A model generated the notes under the pieces. The model made no database searches and had not been told where the DNA came from. It was given only the letters and a program-made list of their open reading frames with translations. A stretch of DNA of 64,000 nucleotides from the NCBI RefSeq assembly GCF_001723285.1, contig NZ_LPWG01000010.1:62001-126000 (forward strand). Reading direction: 5' to 3'. The position numbers and the translations under genes are program-made. Below are positions 56,903-64,000 of the stretch, one piece after another (position 1 is the stretch's first letter; every line of letters begins with the position of its first letter). Origin of the DNA: Methyloceanibacter methanicus (GTDB lineage Bacteria; Pseudomonadota; Alphaproteobacteria; Rhizobiales; Methyloligellaceae).

Positions 56903-57337
56903 CTAGCCTTGCTGCCAGGGAAGCCCAGTCGCTTTCCAACCAGACAGAGCGCCGCGATGCCGGTCGTCGTCGAGCGGGCCTTCGAACCCCTCCGAGACGT
57001 TGTGACAAGCGCGGTACCCTACGGCCGCCATCGCCTTGGCCGCGGCCAGGCTCCGGCTACCCGAACGGCAAATAAAGAAAAGATCGTCGTCTACTTGGAC
57101 ACCGAGGGCCTGCAGTTCGTTTGCAAGGCGCTCGGCAAAGCGCGGATCGACAGACTGGTCGGGAAACGTCTGCCACTCAACGAGCACAGGCCGTCTCCCA
57201 AGGGTCCCGAGGTCCGGGATTCCCACATACGTCCATTCCGCGCGTGTACGCACATCGACCAATTGCGATCGAGGATTCCCCTGGAGAGCGCTCCAGGTCG
57301 ACGCCACATCAACCTCATCGACCGTGTAATTGTCCAT
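56903..57337 (-). CDS. Rhodanese-domain protein
   Basis: 144 residues from MDNYTVDEVDVASTWSALQG. A single rhodanese domain: NPRSQLVDVRTRAEWTYVGI, then the active-site loop DDLFFICRSGSRSLAAAKAM, whose Cys begins a six-residue CRSGSR loop typical of catalytically competent rhodaneses, and HNVSEGFEGPLDDDRHRGAL. Sulfur transfer to an unidentified acceptor. It lies just upstream of dnaA on the same strand, 115 bp away; I see no functional link to replication. Confidence 0.93.
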   Translation of the reverse strand: MDNYTVDEVDVASTWSALQGNPRSQLVDVRTRAEWTYVGIPDLGTLGRRPVLVEWQTFPDQSVDPRFAERLANELQALGVQVDDDLFFICRSGSRSLAAAKAMAAVGYRACHNVSEGFEGPLDDDRHRGALSGWKATGLPWQQG

Positions 57338-58126
57338 GTGCGCGCCCAAAATCGAGCCTCCTCCTCATATTCATGAGCACGGTACAAGAACAGAATTCGT
57401 GCCACCCACTATCCGTGGTGATCTTGTGCGCTTTGCGCACGCAATATTCACAACTTACGCATAAGCATTCCACAAGATGTTCATGGGACCCCACGCTTAA
57501 GACAAAGAAATCCCGTCTCGGCAACGGCCAAGATCAAGGTACTCAATTGTAAGGAGGGGACGTCCCCGTTCGGATAATTAGACTATACACACGCCTTTCG
57601 CCCCAATCAAGCAGACGAGACTCCGGCACAAATCAGTATTAGTCAGTAGACTCATCGATGACGAGGGTCAGCCAAACCCCTGTGGAGAAAGCCGGAATCG
57701 GCCGGGCTTGGCCGACCGGCGGGCCATGATCGGGCGCTCTGGCGCCGTTGAGGGCTGAAAAATTTTTTTCCGGGTGCAATCGGTGGAAAACTGCGGCGCC
57801 GGAGCAACAGAGTGCGGGCCGCGTCCACATGACAACGCCGTCAAGCAATTGATATCTCAGTGTCAAGCAATTGAGACAATTGCGCACACGGCGGAGTGCG
57901 CCACGGGCCGTGACCACAAACGCACGGTGTCGGTCCGGTGTTCCAGGCAGCGTTTCCAAGATGGAGACGTGAGAGCCGTAGGGCCGCGTGCCGGTCCCGC
58001 AGGCGTGGGTTCGCCGCGTGCGGCCGCACGGGTGCACACCGGGGCCACCCGCCCGACGGTGAGCGGGCTGGCGGCAAAGGGCCGGCGGATCAGGCTGTTC
58101 GTGATGTGAAGCGGCAGAGGCGTGAC
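57338..58126. other. Gene-free region between the rhodanese gene and rpsT, with direct repeats and DnaA-box-like sites
   Basis: No supported gene in nearly 800 bp. Seen: the direct repeat GTCAAGCAATTGA at 57840-57852 and 57862-57874 (22 bp apart, two helical turns), the second running into a CAATTG-AGA-CAATTG palindrome; an AT tract near 57758-57770 (AAAAATTTTTTT); and several sites one mismatch from TTWTNCACA (TTCTCCACA near 57680 and TTTTCCACC near 57783 on the minus strand, ATATTCACA near 57445). Position next to dnaA makes a replication or dnaA-control region possible. The evidence falls short of calling an origin. Confidence 0.4.
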
Positions 58127-58211
58127 GCAGCCGCTAGGCTATGCACCCACTCTGCGACGCACCCAGTTGGCTACGCACCCAGTTGGCTACGCACCCAGTT
58201 GGCTACGCACC
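58127..58211 (-). repeat. 16-bp tandem repeats over and after the rpsT stop codon
   Basis: On the rpsT strand the unit GGTGCGTAGCCAACTG occurs three times exactly (58196-58211, 58180-58195, 58164-58179), followed by a diverged copy GGTGCGTCGCAGAGTG (58148-58163) and GGTGCATAGCC. The first copy contains the last rpsT codons and its TAG stop. The array runs into GCCTAGCGGCTGC (58127-58139), which is identical to part of hairpin block A (573-585) and shared in 11 bases with block B (3166-3176). Confidence 0.85.
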
Positions 58212-58469
58212 CATGGCGCCGACGCGCTTGGAAAGGCGCGAAACCTTCCGCGAGGCGGCGCGGCGGTGGAGGATGCCAAGCTGCGCCGTGCGGGCGACGA
58301 CCGGCTCGGCGGCGCGCAAGGCCGCCTGGGCCGCATCCTTGTCGCCGGTGGCGATGGCTTCTTCGACCTTGCGCAGATAGGTGCGCATATTGCTCCGCCG
58401 CGTCTTATTGTTTGCGGTACGGCGGGTAATCTGGCGAACGGCTTTCTTCGCCGACTTGGTATTGGCCAT
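58203..58469 (-). CDS. rpsT: 30S ribosomal protein S20
   Basis: 88 residues, full length. [20 protein letters not shown], then [40 protein letters not shown]. Binds 16S rRNA early in 30S assembly. A consensus-like promoter lies upstream (separate entry). The stop codon lies inside the first unit of a 16-bp tandem repeat, so the coding end has been caught up in the duplication but the protein remains normal. Confidence 0.98.
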   Translation of the reverse strand: MANTKSAKKAVRQITRRTANNKTRRSNMRTYLRKVEEAIATGDKDAAQAALRAAEPVVARTAQLGILHRRAASRKVSRLSKRVGAMGA

Positions 58470-58547
58470 GTTCAGGATCCTTGAGGGCAGCTTTCGGTCC
58501 GCGCGCCGCGGCTCTCAAAAAGCGCCATAAATACGAATTTGGCATGC

Positions 58548-58576
58548 TCTATAGCGACCGGCCCCCGAAGCGTCAA
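58548..58576 (-). promoter_or_regulatory. Sigma-70-type promoter of rpsT
   Basis: On the minus strand TTGACG (58571-58576) and TATAGA (58548-58553) are separated by 17 bp, about 79 bp upstream of the rpsT start codon. Confidence 0.7.
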
Positions 58577-58634
58577 CTCCGGGCAGCGCCGCCGCGCGGG
58601 GAAGGGCGCGCGCGGGGAGGGGCGCCCCAAGGTC

Positions 58635-59450
58635 TCAGCGGTTTTGGAAATTGGGCTTCCGCTTCTCGATGAATGCCGCCATGCCTTCCTTCTGATCCTC
58701 GGTGGCGAAGAGCGAGTAGAACTGGTTGCGCTCGAACCGGACCCCCTCGGTGAGCGTCGTGACGAAACCGCGATTGATCGATTCCTTGATCATCATGACG
58801 GTATGGACGGGGTACTCGGCGATCTTGGCGGCGGTCTTCATGGCCTCGTCCCGCAACGACTCCACCGGCACGACCCGGCTGACCAGGTTCGAGCGCTCGG
58901 CTTCGTCGGCGCGCATCTGGCGCCCCGTCAGGCACAGCTCCATGGCCTTGGCCTTGCCCACGGCGCGGGTCAGGCGTTGGGTGCCGCCGGCACCCGGCAT
59001 GATGCCGAGGCTGATTTCTGGCTGGCCGAACACCGCGTTCTCTGCCGCGAGGATGATGTCGCAGGACATGGCCAGCTCGCAGCCGCCGCCGAGCGCGTAG
59101 CCCGCCACGGCCGCGATGATCGGTTTGCGGGTCGCGGCGATCGTATCGTAAGGCGCCAGAAACGCGGTGCTGTAAGCCTCCACGGACGTCTTGCTCTGCA
59201 TCTCCTTGATGTCGGCGCCGGCGGCGAACGCCTTCTCGCCGCCGGTGATGACGATGCAGCCGATTTCCGGGTCCTTGTCGAAGGTGTTGAGGACCTCGCA
59301 AAGCTCGCCGACGAGCTGCGAATTGAGCGCGTTGAGCGCCTTCGGGCGGTTGAGCGTAATCAGCCCCACCTTGCCCTCGCGCGTCACGATGAGCGTTGCA
59401 TAGGTCTTGGTGGCCGGCTCTCCGCCCACGGTGGCCTGATCCATATACAT
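58635..59450 (-). CDS. Enoyl-CoA hydratase
   Basis: 271 residues from the ATG at 59450 (a second ATG lies two codons later). Crotonase fold with oxyanion-hole segments [16 protein letters not shown] and [20 protein letters not shown], and both catalytic Glu residues in GGGCELA and [20 protein letters not shown]. Hydrates 2-trans-enoyl-CoA in fatty-acid oxidation or PHB-linked metabolism. In Hyphomicrobiales this gene is commonly found between rpsT and mutM, as here. Confidence 0.95.
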   Translation of the reverse strand: MYMDQATVGGEPATKTYATLIVTREGKVGLITLNRPKALNALNSQLVGELCEVLNTFDKDPEIGCIVITGGEKAFAAGADIKEMQSKTSVEAYSTAFLAPYDTIAATRKPIIAAVAGYALGGGCELAMSCDIILAAENAVFGQPEISLGIMPGAGGTQRLTRAVGKAKAMELCLTGRQMRADEAERSNLVSRVVPVESLRDEAMKTAAKIAEYPVHTVMMIKESINRGFVTTLTEGVRFERNQFYSLFATEDQKEGMAAFIEKRKPNFQNR

Positions 59451-59464
59451 GTGCGTCAGTTCCC

Positions 59465-60364
59465 TTATCTCTGGCAGTTTGGACAATAGAAGGTCGATCG
59501 GCCGCCTTGAGCGATCCGGCGGATCGTGCCGTCGCAGGCGCGGTTCAGGCAGCGTTCGCCGGTGCGGCCATAGGTCTGGAAGCGATGTTGGAAACGGCCG
59601 AGCCGCCCATCCGTATGGCGGTAGTCGCGCAAGGACGACCCGCCGGCGCGAATGGCATCGCGCAGCACGGACGTGATGCTCTGGACCAGCGCCGCCGTCT
59701 TTTCGGTGGGGCGCCCCGTTTTCGTCGCGAGCGCGCCCGCCCGCTTTTTCGGCGAGAGGCCGGCGCGGTACAGGGCCTCGCACACATAGATGTTGCCGAG
59801 CCCCGCGATCAGGCGCTGGTCGAGAAGCGCGGCCTTGATCGGCGTGGTCTTTCCTTTCAGCTTCTCCGCGAGCCAGTCCGGTGTGAGGTCGCCGCCAAGA
59901 GGTTCGATCCCGAGCCCCTTGAAGAGCGCGTGGGTCTCGAGTTCGCCCGCCGGGGCCAAGTCCATGACGCCAAAACGGCGGACATCGGAATAGCGGACGG
60001 TCGAACCGTCGCCCAAATGGAAGACGATGTGCTCGTGCTTGGGAAACCCGAACGCGGCCGCGTGGGTCGGTTCGTGAACGAAGTCGCCGGGCGCGGCCCT
60101 GTCGCCGCCGGCCTTGTCGATGGCGAAGCGTCCCGTCATGCCGAGATGCATGATCAGCACCTGGCCGTCGTCGAGGCGGGCCAGCAGATATTTCGCGCGC
60201 CGGTCCAGGCCCTCGATCGTGCGCCCCGTCAAGCGCTCGCCGAACCGTTCGGGCAGGGGAAAGCGCAAGTCGGGCCGGCGCTGTTCCACGCGGGCGAAGG
60301 CGTTGCCCACGAGGACCGGTTCCAAGCCCCGGCGCACGGTTTCAACTTCAGGCAGCTCTGGCAT
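59465..60364 (-). CDS. mutM: Formamidopyrimidine-DNA glycosylase
   Basis: 299 residues. Removes 8-oxoguanine and other oxidised purines. The N-terminus [18 protein letters not shown] gives the catalytic Pro2 and Glu3 after Met removal; Lys in [12 protein letters not shown]; helix-two-turn-helix [21 protein letters not shown]-terminal zinc finger with Cys pairs in [15 protein letters not shown] and [10 protein letters not shown]. The start at 60364 is fixed by the need for Pro2. Divergent from ubiE across 130 bp. Confidence 0.98.
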   Translation of the reverse strand: MPELPEVETVRRGLEPVLVGNAFARVEQRRPDLRFPLPERFGERLTGRTIEGLDRRAKYLLARLDDGQVLIMHLGMTGRFAIDKAGGDRAAPGDFVHEPTHAAAFGFPKHEHIVFHLGDGSTVRYSDVRRFGVMDLAPAGELETHALFKGLGIEPLGGDLTPDWLAEKLKGKTTPIKAALLDQRLIAGLGNIYVCEALYRAGLSPKKRAGALATKTGRPTEKTAALVQSITSVLRDAIRAGGSSLRDYRHTDGRLGRFQHRFQTYGRTGERCLNRACDGTIRRIAQGGRSTFYCPNCQR

Positions 60365-60494
60365 CGCGCTTCTAAAACCTGGTCCCGAAAATTTGGCTCC
60401 AAACAACGGGGATTCGATACATTGCAGTGCAAGGTCATAATCGTTGCACCGCAACAATAGCCTGATCTCGGGCCTTAGGCTATTGTCCGCTGCC

Positions 60495-61280
60495 ATGCCA
60501 GATGATGTGAAGAATCGGGACGAATCGGGCGCCGAGACAAGCTTCGGTTTTGCCCGCGTGTCCCAAAATGCCCGCCAAGGCCTCGTCAACGAGGTCTTCT
60601 CCAAGGTCGCCAGCCGCTACGACCTGATGAACGATCTGATGTCGGGCGGGCTGCACCGGCTTTGGAAGGCCGATCTGATCACCGCGCTCGCGCCCCCGGA
60701 GTCCGGGGCGCCTTTCGCGCTGATCGACGTGGCGGGCGGCACGGGCGACATCGCCACGCGCTTTCTCGATGCGGCCGGGTCCGGCGCCACGGCCACCATT
60801 TGCGACATCTCGAAAGAGATGATGGATGAGGGTAGGAAGCGGGCGGAGGCGCGCGGGATCGGCCGCGACCGGCTGACCTTCGTCCAAGGCAATGCGGAAG
60901 ACCTGCCCTTCGAGGCCGGCCAGTTCGACGCCTATACCATCGCCTTCGGCATCCGGAACGTGACCCGTATCGATGCGGCCTTGGCGGAGGCGTATCGTGT
61001 CCTGAAGCCGGGGAGCCGCTTCCTGTGCCTGGAATTTTCGAACGTCGAAATGCCGCTTCTCGACCGGCTCTACGACGCCTATTCCTTCAACGCGATCCCC
61101 GCACTCGGGCACCTTGTGGCCGGGGACGCGCAGTCCTATCGCTATCTCGTGGAAAGCATAAGACGCTTTCCCGATCAGGAACGCTTCGCCCAGATGATAA
61201 AAGACGCTGGGTTCGAGCGTGTGCGCTACCGGAACCTGACCGGCGGCATCGCCGCCATCCATTCGGGCTGGCGGCTTTAA
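60495..61280 (+). CDS. ubiE: Ubiquinone/menaquinone biosynthesis C-methyltransferase UbiE
   Basis: 261 residues starting [14 protein letters not shown]. Methylates the quinone ring using SAM. Signature [20 protein letters not shown] near the N-terminus, SAM motif [20 protein letters not shown], then [20 protein letters not shown] and [20 protein letters not shown], all specific for UbiE. First gene of ubiE-ubiB-coaBC. Confidence 0.98.
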   Translation: MPDDVKNRDESGAETSFGFARVSQNARQGLVNEVFSKVASRYDLMNDLMSGGLHRLWKADLITALAPPESGAPFALIDVAGGTGDIATRFLDAAGSGATATICDISKEMMDEGRKRAEARGIGRDRLTFVQGNAEDLPFEAGQFDAYTIAFGIRNVTRIDAALAEAYRVLKPGSRFLCLEFSNVEMPLLDRLYDAYSFNAIPALGHLVAGDAQSYRYLVESIRRFPDQERFAQMIKDAGFERVRYRNLTGGIAAIHSGWRL

Positions 61281-61294
61281 GTGAGGCGGCAAAC

Positions 61295-62869
61295 GTGAAC
61301 GCCATTGCAAATATGGCGCGGCTGACAAAGGCGGGGGCGACGCTCGCCTGGAGCGGCGCGCGCGTTCTGCCCGAAGATGCCCGCGTCTCGGGGCCGCTCG
61401 CCGTGTTCAGCCGGGTGACGGCCCCCTTGCGGCAGAAGCCCGGCACCGAGAACGAGGCGCGGCTGTCGACCGCGCTCACATCGCTCGGGCCCTCCTACAT
61501 CAAGCTCGGCCAGTTCCTCGCCACCCGGGACGACATTGTCGGCCGCGAGCTCGCGCGCGATCTTTCGACCCTGCAGGACCGTTTGCCGCCGTTCTCGCAG
61601 GACGAGGCGGTCAAGCTGGTCGAGGCGGAGCTGGAAGCACCGCTCGCGACGCTTTTCGCGGAGTTCGGCCCGCCCGTGGCGGCGGCCTCCATCGCCCAGG
61701 TGCACAAAGCCAAGGTCCGGAACGCCGACGGGAGCCTCAAGGACGTGGCCGTCAAAGTGCTGCGGCCCGGGATCGAGCAGCGCTTCAAGAAGGACCTCGA
61801 TTCCTACTTCTTCGCTGCGCGGATGATCGAACGCTTCCATGCCCCCTCGCGGCGCCTGCGCCCCATCGCCGTGGTGGACACGCTCGCCAAGTCCGTGGCG
61901 ATCGAGATGGACCTGCGCATGGAAGCGGCCGCCATTTCCGAGATGGCCGACAACACGAAGGACGACATCGGCTTCCGGGTGCCGCGCGTGGACTGGAAGC
62001 GCAGCGCAAGGCGCGTCCTCACGCTCGAATGGATCGAGGGCACGCCCATGAGCGACGTCGACACGCTCAAGGCCAAGGGTCACGACCTCAAGGCGCTGGG
62101 CGCGACGCTCATGCAGGCCTTCCTGCGACACGCGCTGCGCGACGGGTTCTTCCATGCCGACATGCACCAGGGAAATCTCTTCGTCGATGCGGACGGCTGC
62201 ATCGTCGCGGTCGATTTCGGCATCATGGGGCGTCTCGGCATGAAGGAGCGGCGCTTTCTCGCCGAGATCCTTTACGGCTTCATCACCCGCGATTACGCCC
62301 GCGTGGCCCAAGTCCATTTCGATGCGGGCTACGTGCCGCGCAAACATTCGGTGGCTCAGTTCGCGCAGGCCCTGCGCGCGATCGGCGAGCCGATCATGGA
62401 CCGCCCCGCGAGCGAGATCTCCATGGCCCAGCTGCTGGGGCAGCTTCTGCAGTACACGGAAGTCTTCGACATGCAGACCCGGCCCGAGCTGATCCTGCTT
62501 CAGAAGACCATGGTCGTGGTCGAGGGCGTCGGCCGCAACCTCGATCCGGAGCTGAACATGTGGGTCGTCTCCGAGCCGGTGGTGAAGGACTGGCTCGAGA
62601 GCCAGCTCGGGGCCGGCGCGCGGATCGAGCAGGCGGCCGAAGGCGCCGCGTCGGTCGGCCGTTTCGTCGGCGATCTGCCCAAGCTCCTGCGCCAGGCCGA
62701 GCGGACGGCCGATGCGTTCGGCGCCATGGCCGAAGACGGGCTGAAGCTGGACGACGAAAGCGTGGCGCGGCTGGCCCAGGCCCAGAAATCCCAGGACCGC
62801 TGGACGCGGATCGGCATTTGGGTCGGCGCCTTGGCGCTGCTCACCATCGCCGCCACGATGATCTTCTGA
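61295..62869 (+). CDS. ubiB: Ubiquinone biosynthesis protein UbiB (atypical kinase)
   Basis: 524 residues from a GTG at 61295 with GAGG upstream; no ATG matches the family start. ABC1/UbiB atypical kinase needed for coenzyme Q synthesis. KxGQ motif SYIKLGQFLATRDDIVG, Ala-rich nucleotide loop VAAASIAQVHKAKV, VKVLRPGIEQRF, the Glu of IEMDLRMEA, catalytic FHADMHQGNLFVD and VDFGIMGRLG. C-terminal hydrophobic anchor (IGIWVGALALLTIAATMIF). 14 bp after ubiE. Confidence 0.97.
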   Translation: MNAIANMARLTKAGATLAWSGARVLPEDARVSGPLAVFSRVTAPLRQKPGTENEARLSTALTSLGPSYIKLGQFLATRDDIVGRELARDLSTLQDRLPPFSQDEAVKLVEAELEAPLATLFAEFGPPVAAASIAQVHKAKVRNADGSLKDVAVKVLRPGIEQRFKKDLDSYFFAARMIERFHAPSRRLRPIAVVDTLAKSVAIEMDLRMEAAAISEMADNTKDDIGFRVPRVDWKRSARRVLTLEWIEGTPMSDVDTLKAKGHDLKALGATLMQAFLRHALRDGFFHADMHQGNLFVDADGCIVAVDFGIMGRLGMKERRFLAEILYGFITRDYARVAQVHFDAGYVPRKHSVAQFAQALRAIGEPIMDRPASEISMAQLLGQLLQYTEVFDMQTRPELILLQKTMVVVEGVGRNLDPELNMWVVSEPVVKDWLESQLGAGARIEQAAEGAASVGRFVGDLPKLLRQAERTADAFGAMAEDGLKLDDESVARLAQAQKSQDRWTRIGIWVGALALLTIAATMIF

Positions 62870-62928
62870 GGGCCGATCTCGGGCCCCACTGTGATAGACT
62901 AAACCCGACGAACCCAAGGACGGACCCC

Positions 62929-64000
62929 ATGCTTCCCGGCAAGCGCATCCTTCTGATCGTTGGCGGCGGTATTGCCGCCTACAAGGCCCTGGAGCTCGTT
63001 CGCCGTCTGCGCGAGCGGGGCGCGGCCGTGCGCGTGGTCCTCACCAGAGGCGGGGCGGAGTTCGTGACGCCGCTCTCCTTTTCGACGCTCTCCGGCGACA
63101 AGACCTTCACCGATCTCTTCGATCTCAAGGACGAGGCGGAGATCGGCCATATCCAGCTTTCGCGCGAAGCCGACCTTGTGGTGGTGCGCCCGCGACGGCG
63201 GACCTGCTCGCCAAGATGGCGAACGGCCTTGCGAAACGATCTCGCCTCCACCGTGCTCATGGCGACGGACAAGACCGTGCTCGTGGCGCCGGCCATGAAC
63301 GTGCGCATGTGGGAGCATCCCGCGACCATGCGGAACGTCGCCACCTTGCGCGCCGACGGCGTGCGCTTTGTCGGGCCGGACGAGGGCGACATGGCGTGCG
63401 GCGAGTTCGGTCCCGGCCGCATGGCCGAGCCGGAGGCCATCGCCGATGCGATCGAGCGTATCCTGCCGGGTCTGCACGGTGCGTCGCTCGCGGGCCGTCA
63501 CGTGCTGATCACCGCCGGGCCGACCTACGAGCCGATCGACCCCGTGCGCTACATCGCCAACCGCTCGTCCGGCAAGCAGGGCCATGCTTTGGCCCGCGTC
63601 GCCAAGGACATGGGGGCGAAGGTCACCCTCGTTTCGGGTCCGACGAACCTGCCGGACATGCCGGGCGTGACGACGATCAAGGTCGAGACGGCGACGGATA
63701 TGCTGGATGCCGCCCTCGCCGCCTTGCCGGTCGATGTCGCGATCTGCGCCGCGGCCGTTGCCGATTGGCGCGCGGCCCATCAGGCGGCACAGAAGCTGAA
63801 GAAGGAAGACGGCCAGACCGGGCTCAATCTGGCGCTTGCCCGCAACCCCGACATTCTCGCGACCCTCGCGGCACCCGGCGCGCGGCGTCCGACCCTGGTC
63901 ATCGGCTTCGCGGCCGAGACCGAGACCATCATCACCCACGCGCAGGCCAAGCTCAGCCGTAAAGGCGCGGACTGGATTGTCGCCAACGACGTGTCCCCGG
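62929..64000 (+). CDS. coaBC: Bifunctional phosphopantothenoylcysteine decarboxylase/synthetase (3' end outside window)
   Basis: Catalyses two steps of coenzyme A synthesis. N-terminal CoaC flavoprotein part: GGGIAAYKALELVRRLRERG, the catalytic His in IGHIQLSREADLVVV, VLVAPAMNVRMWEHPATM and the Cys motif DMACGEFGPGRMAEP. CoaB part from about residue 190: HVLITAGPTYEPIDPVRYIA, NRSSGKQGHALA, ICAAAVADWRA. Two compensating single-base errors near 63190 (one missing) and 63232 (one extra) garble about 15 residues, where ATADLLAKMANGLAN would be expected; the frame is otherwise open to the window end. Confidence 0.95.
   Translation, partial: MLPGKRILLIVGGGIAAYKALELVRRLRERGAAVRVVLTRGGAEFVTPLSFSTLSGDKTFTDLFDLKDEAEIGHIQLSREADLVVVRPRRRTCSPRWRTALRNDLASTVLMATDKTVLVAPAMNVRMWEHPATMRNVATLRADGVRFVGPDEGDMACGEFGPGRMAEPEAIADAIERILPGLHGASLAGRHVLITAGPTYEPIDPVRYIANRSSGKQGHALARVAKDMGAKVTLVSGPTNLPDMPGVTTIKVETATDMLDAALAALPVDVAICAAAVADWRAAHQAAQKLKKEDGQTGLNLALARNPDILATLAAPGARRPTLVIGFAAETETIITHAQAKLSRKGADWIVANDVSP

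Noticed and set aside
57338-58126. Calling this region the chromosomal origin oriC
   Set aside because: DnaA-box-like sites are imperfect and sparse, and in related bacteria the origin lies near hemE, which is outside the window.

Overview
This GC-rich window comes from an alphaproteobacterial chromosome, most probably a member of the Hyphomicrobiales (Rhizobiales). The main reason is two gene orders typical of that group: ahcY-ptsH-EIIA(Man)-hprK-chvG-chvI-pckA at 3.4-11.6 kb, and gyrB, recF, dnaN, dnaA, rpsT, enoyl-CoA hydratase, mutM, ubiE, ubiB, coaBC at 50-64 kb. ActS/RegB-ActR/RegA, a ChvG/ChvI pair, MmcB, ergothioneine genes and two polyhydroxybutyrate (PHB) depolymerases fit the same placement. 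A GTP-type PEP carboxykinase and a PPi-type phosphofructokinase suggest a less common lineage, possibly a Methyloceanibacter-like methylotroph relative; that last step is inference only.

Layout. 0-3.4 kb: the 3' end of a prokaryotic pentameric ligand-gated ion channel, a gene-poor stretch with hairpin repeats, an unusually long (118-nt) class II tRNA with its own terminator, a small ribbon-helix-helix protein behind a double palindromic operator, and an outer-membrane beta-barrel. 3.4-11.6 kb: methyl-cycle hydrolase, regulatory PTS, ChvG/ChvI envelope/acid sensor and gluconeogenic pckA. 11.7-17.2 kb: gamma-glutamyltransferase, a class I glutamine amidotransferase, two membrane transporters and a secreted protein. 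17.3-22.0 kb: polA and an NDH-2 NADH dehydrogenase fused to a cyclic-nucleotide-binding domain. 22.2-24.8 kb: tRNA-Arg(CCG), a small island bounded by a degenerate copy of the tRNA 3' end and carrying an acyltransferase-3 gene, then a decayed cyclase fragment and two small genes. 24.9-31.7 kb: a membrane adenylate cyclase, two porins and a nucleoside transporter. 31.6-41.0 kb: serine hydrolase, Bcp peroxiredoxin, acetyltransferase, secreted PHB depolymerase, speD-speE, PPi-PFK, egtB-egtD and mmcB. 41.0-48 kb: RegA/RegB redox regulators, an ABC-2 exporter, Sco1/SenC, intracellular phaZ and a YgjP-like metalloprotease. 48-64 kb: PBP1A and the replication/ubiquinone/CoA block.

How the genes fit together. 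Several neighbours share physiology: carbon and redox control (PTS, ChvGI, RegBA, pckA, PPi-PFK, NDH-2, Sco1), carbon storage (two PHB depolymerases) and SAM-linked chemistry (ahcY, speD, egtD, ubiE).

Quality caveat. At least a dozen genes, including housekeeping ones (polA, a class A PBP, coaBC), are split by single-base indels while both flanking frames keep good family similarity. Assembly error is more likely than mass pseudogenisation, so I annotate these as single genes with the break positions noted.

Most interesting signals: a family of modular hairpin repeats whose stems change in a compensatory way and which sit just 3' of three different genes in the same orientation; a tandem duplication of the rpsT stop-codon region; the 118-nt tRNA; the RHH double operator; a GTP-PEPCK in the slot usually held by the ATP enzyme; and an NDH-2/cNMP-domain fusion near an adenylate cyclase.
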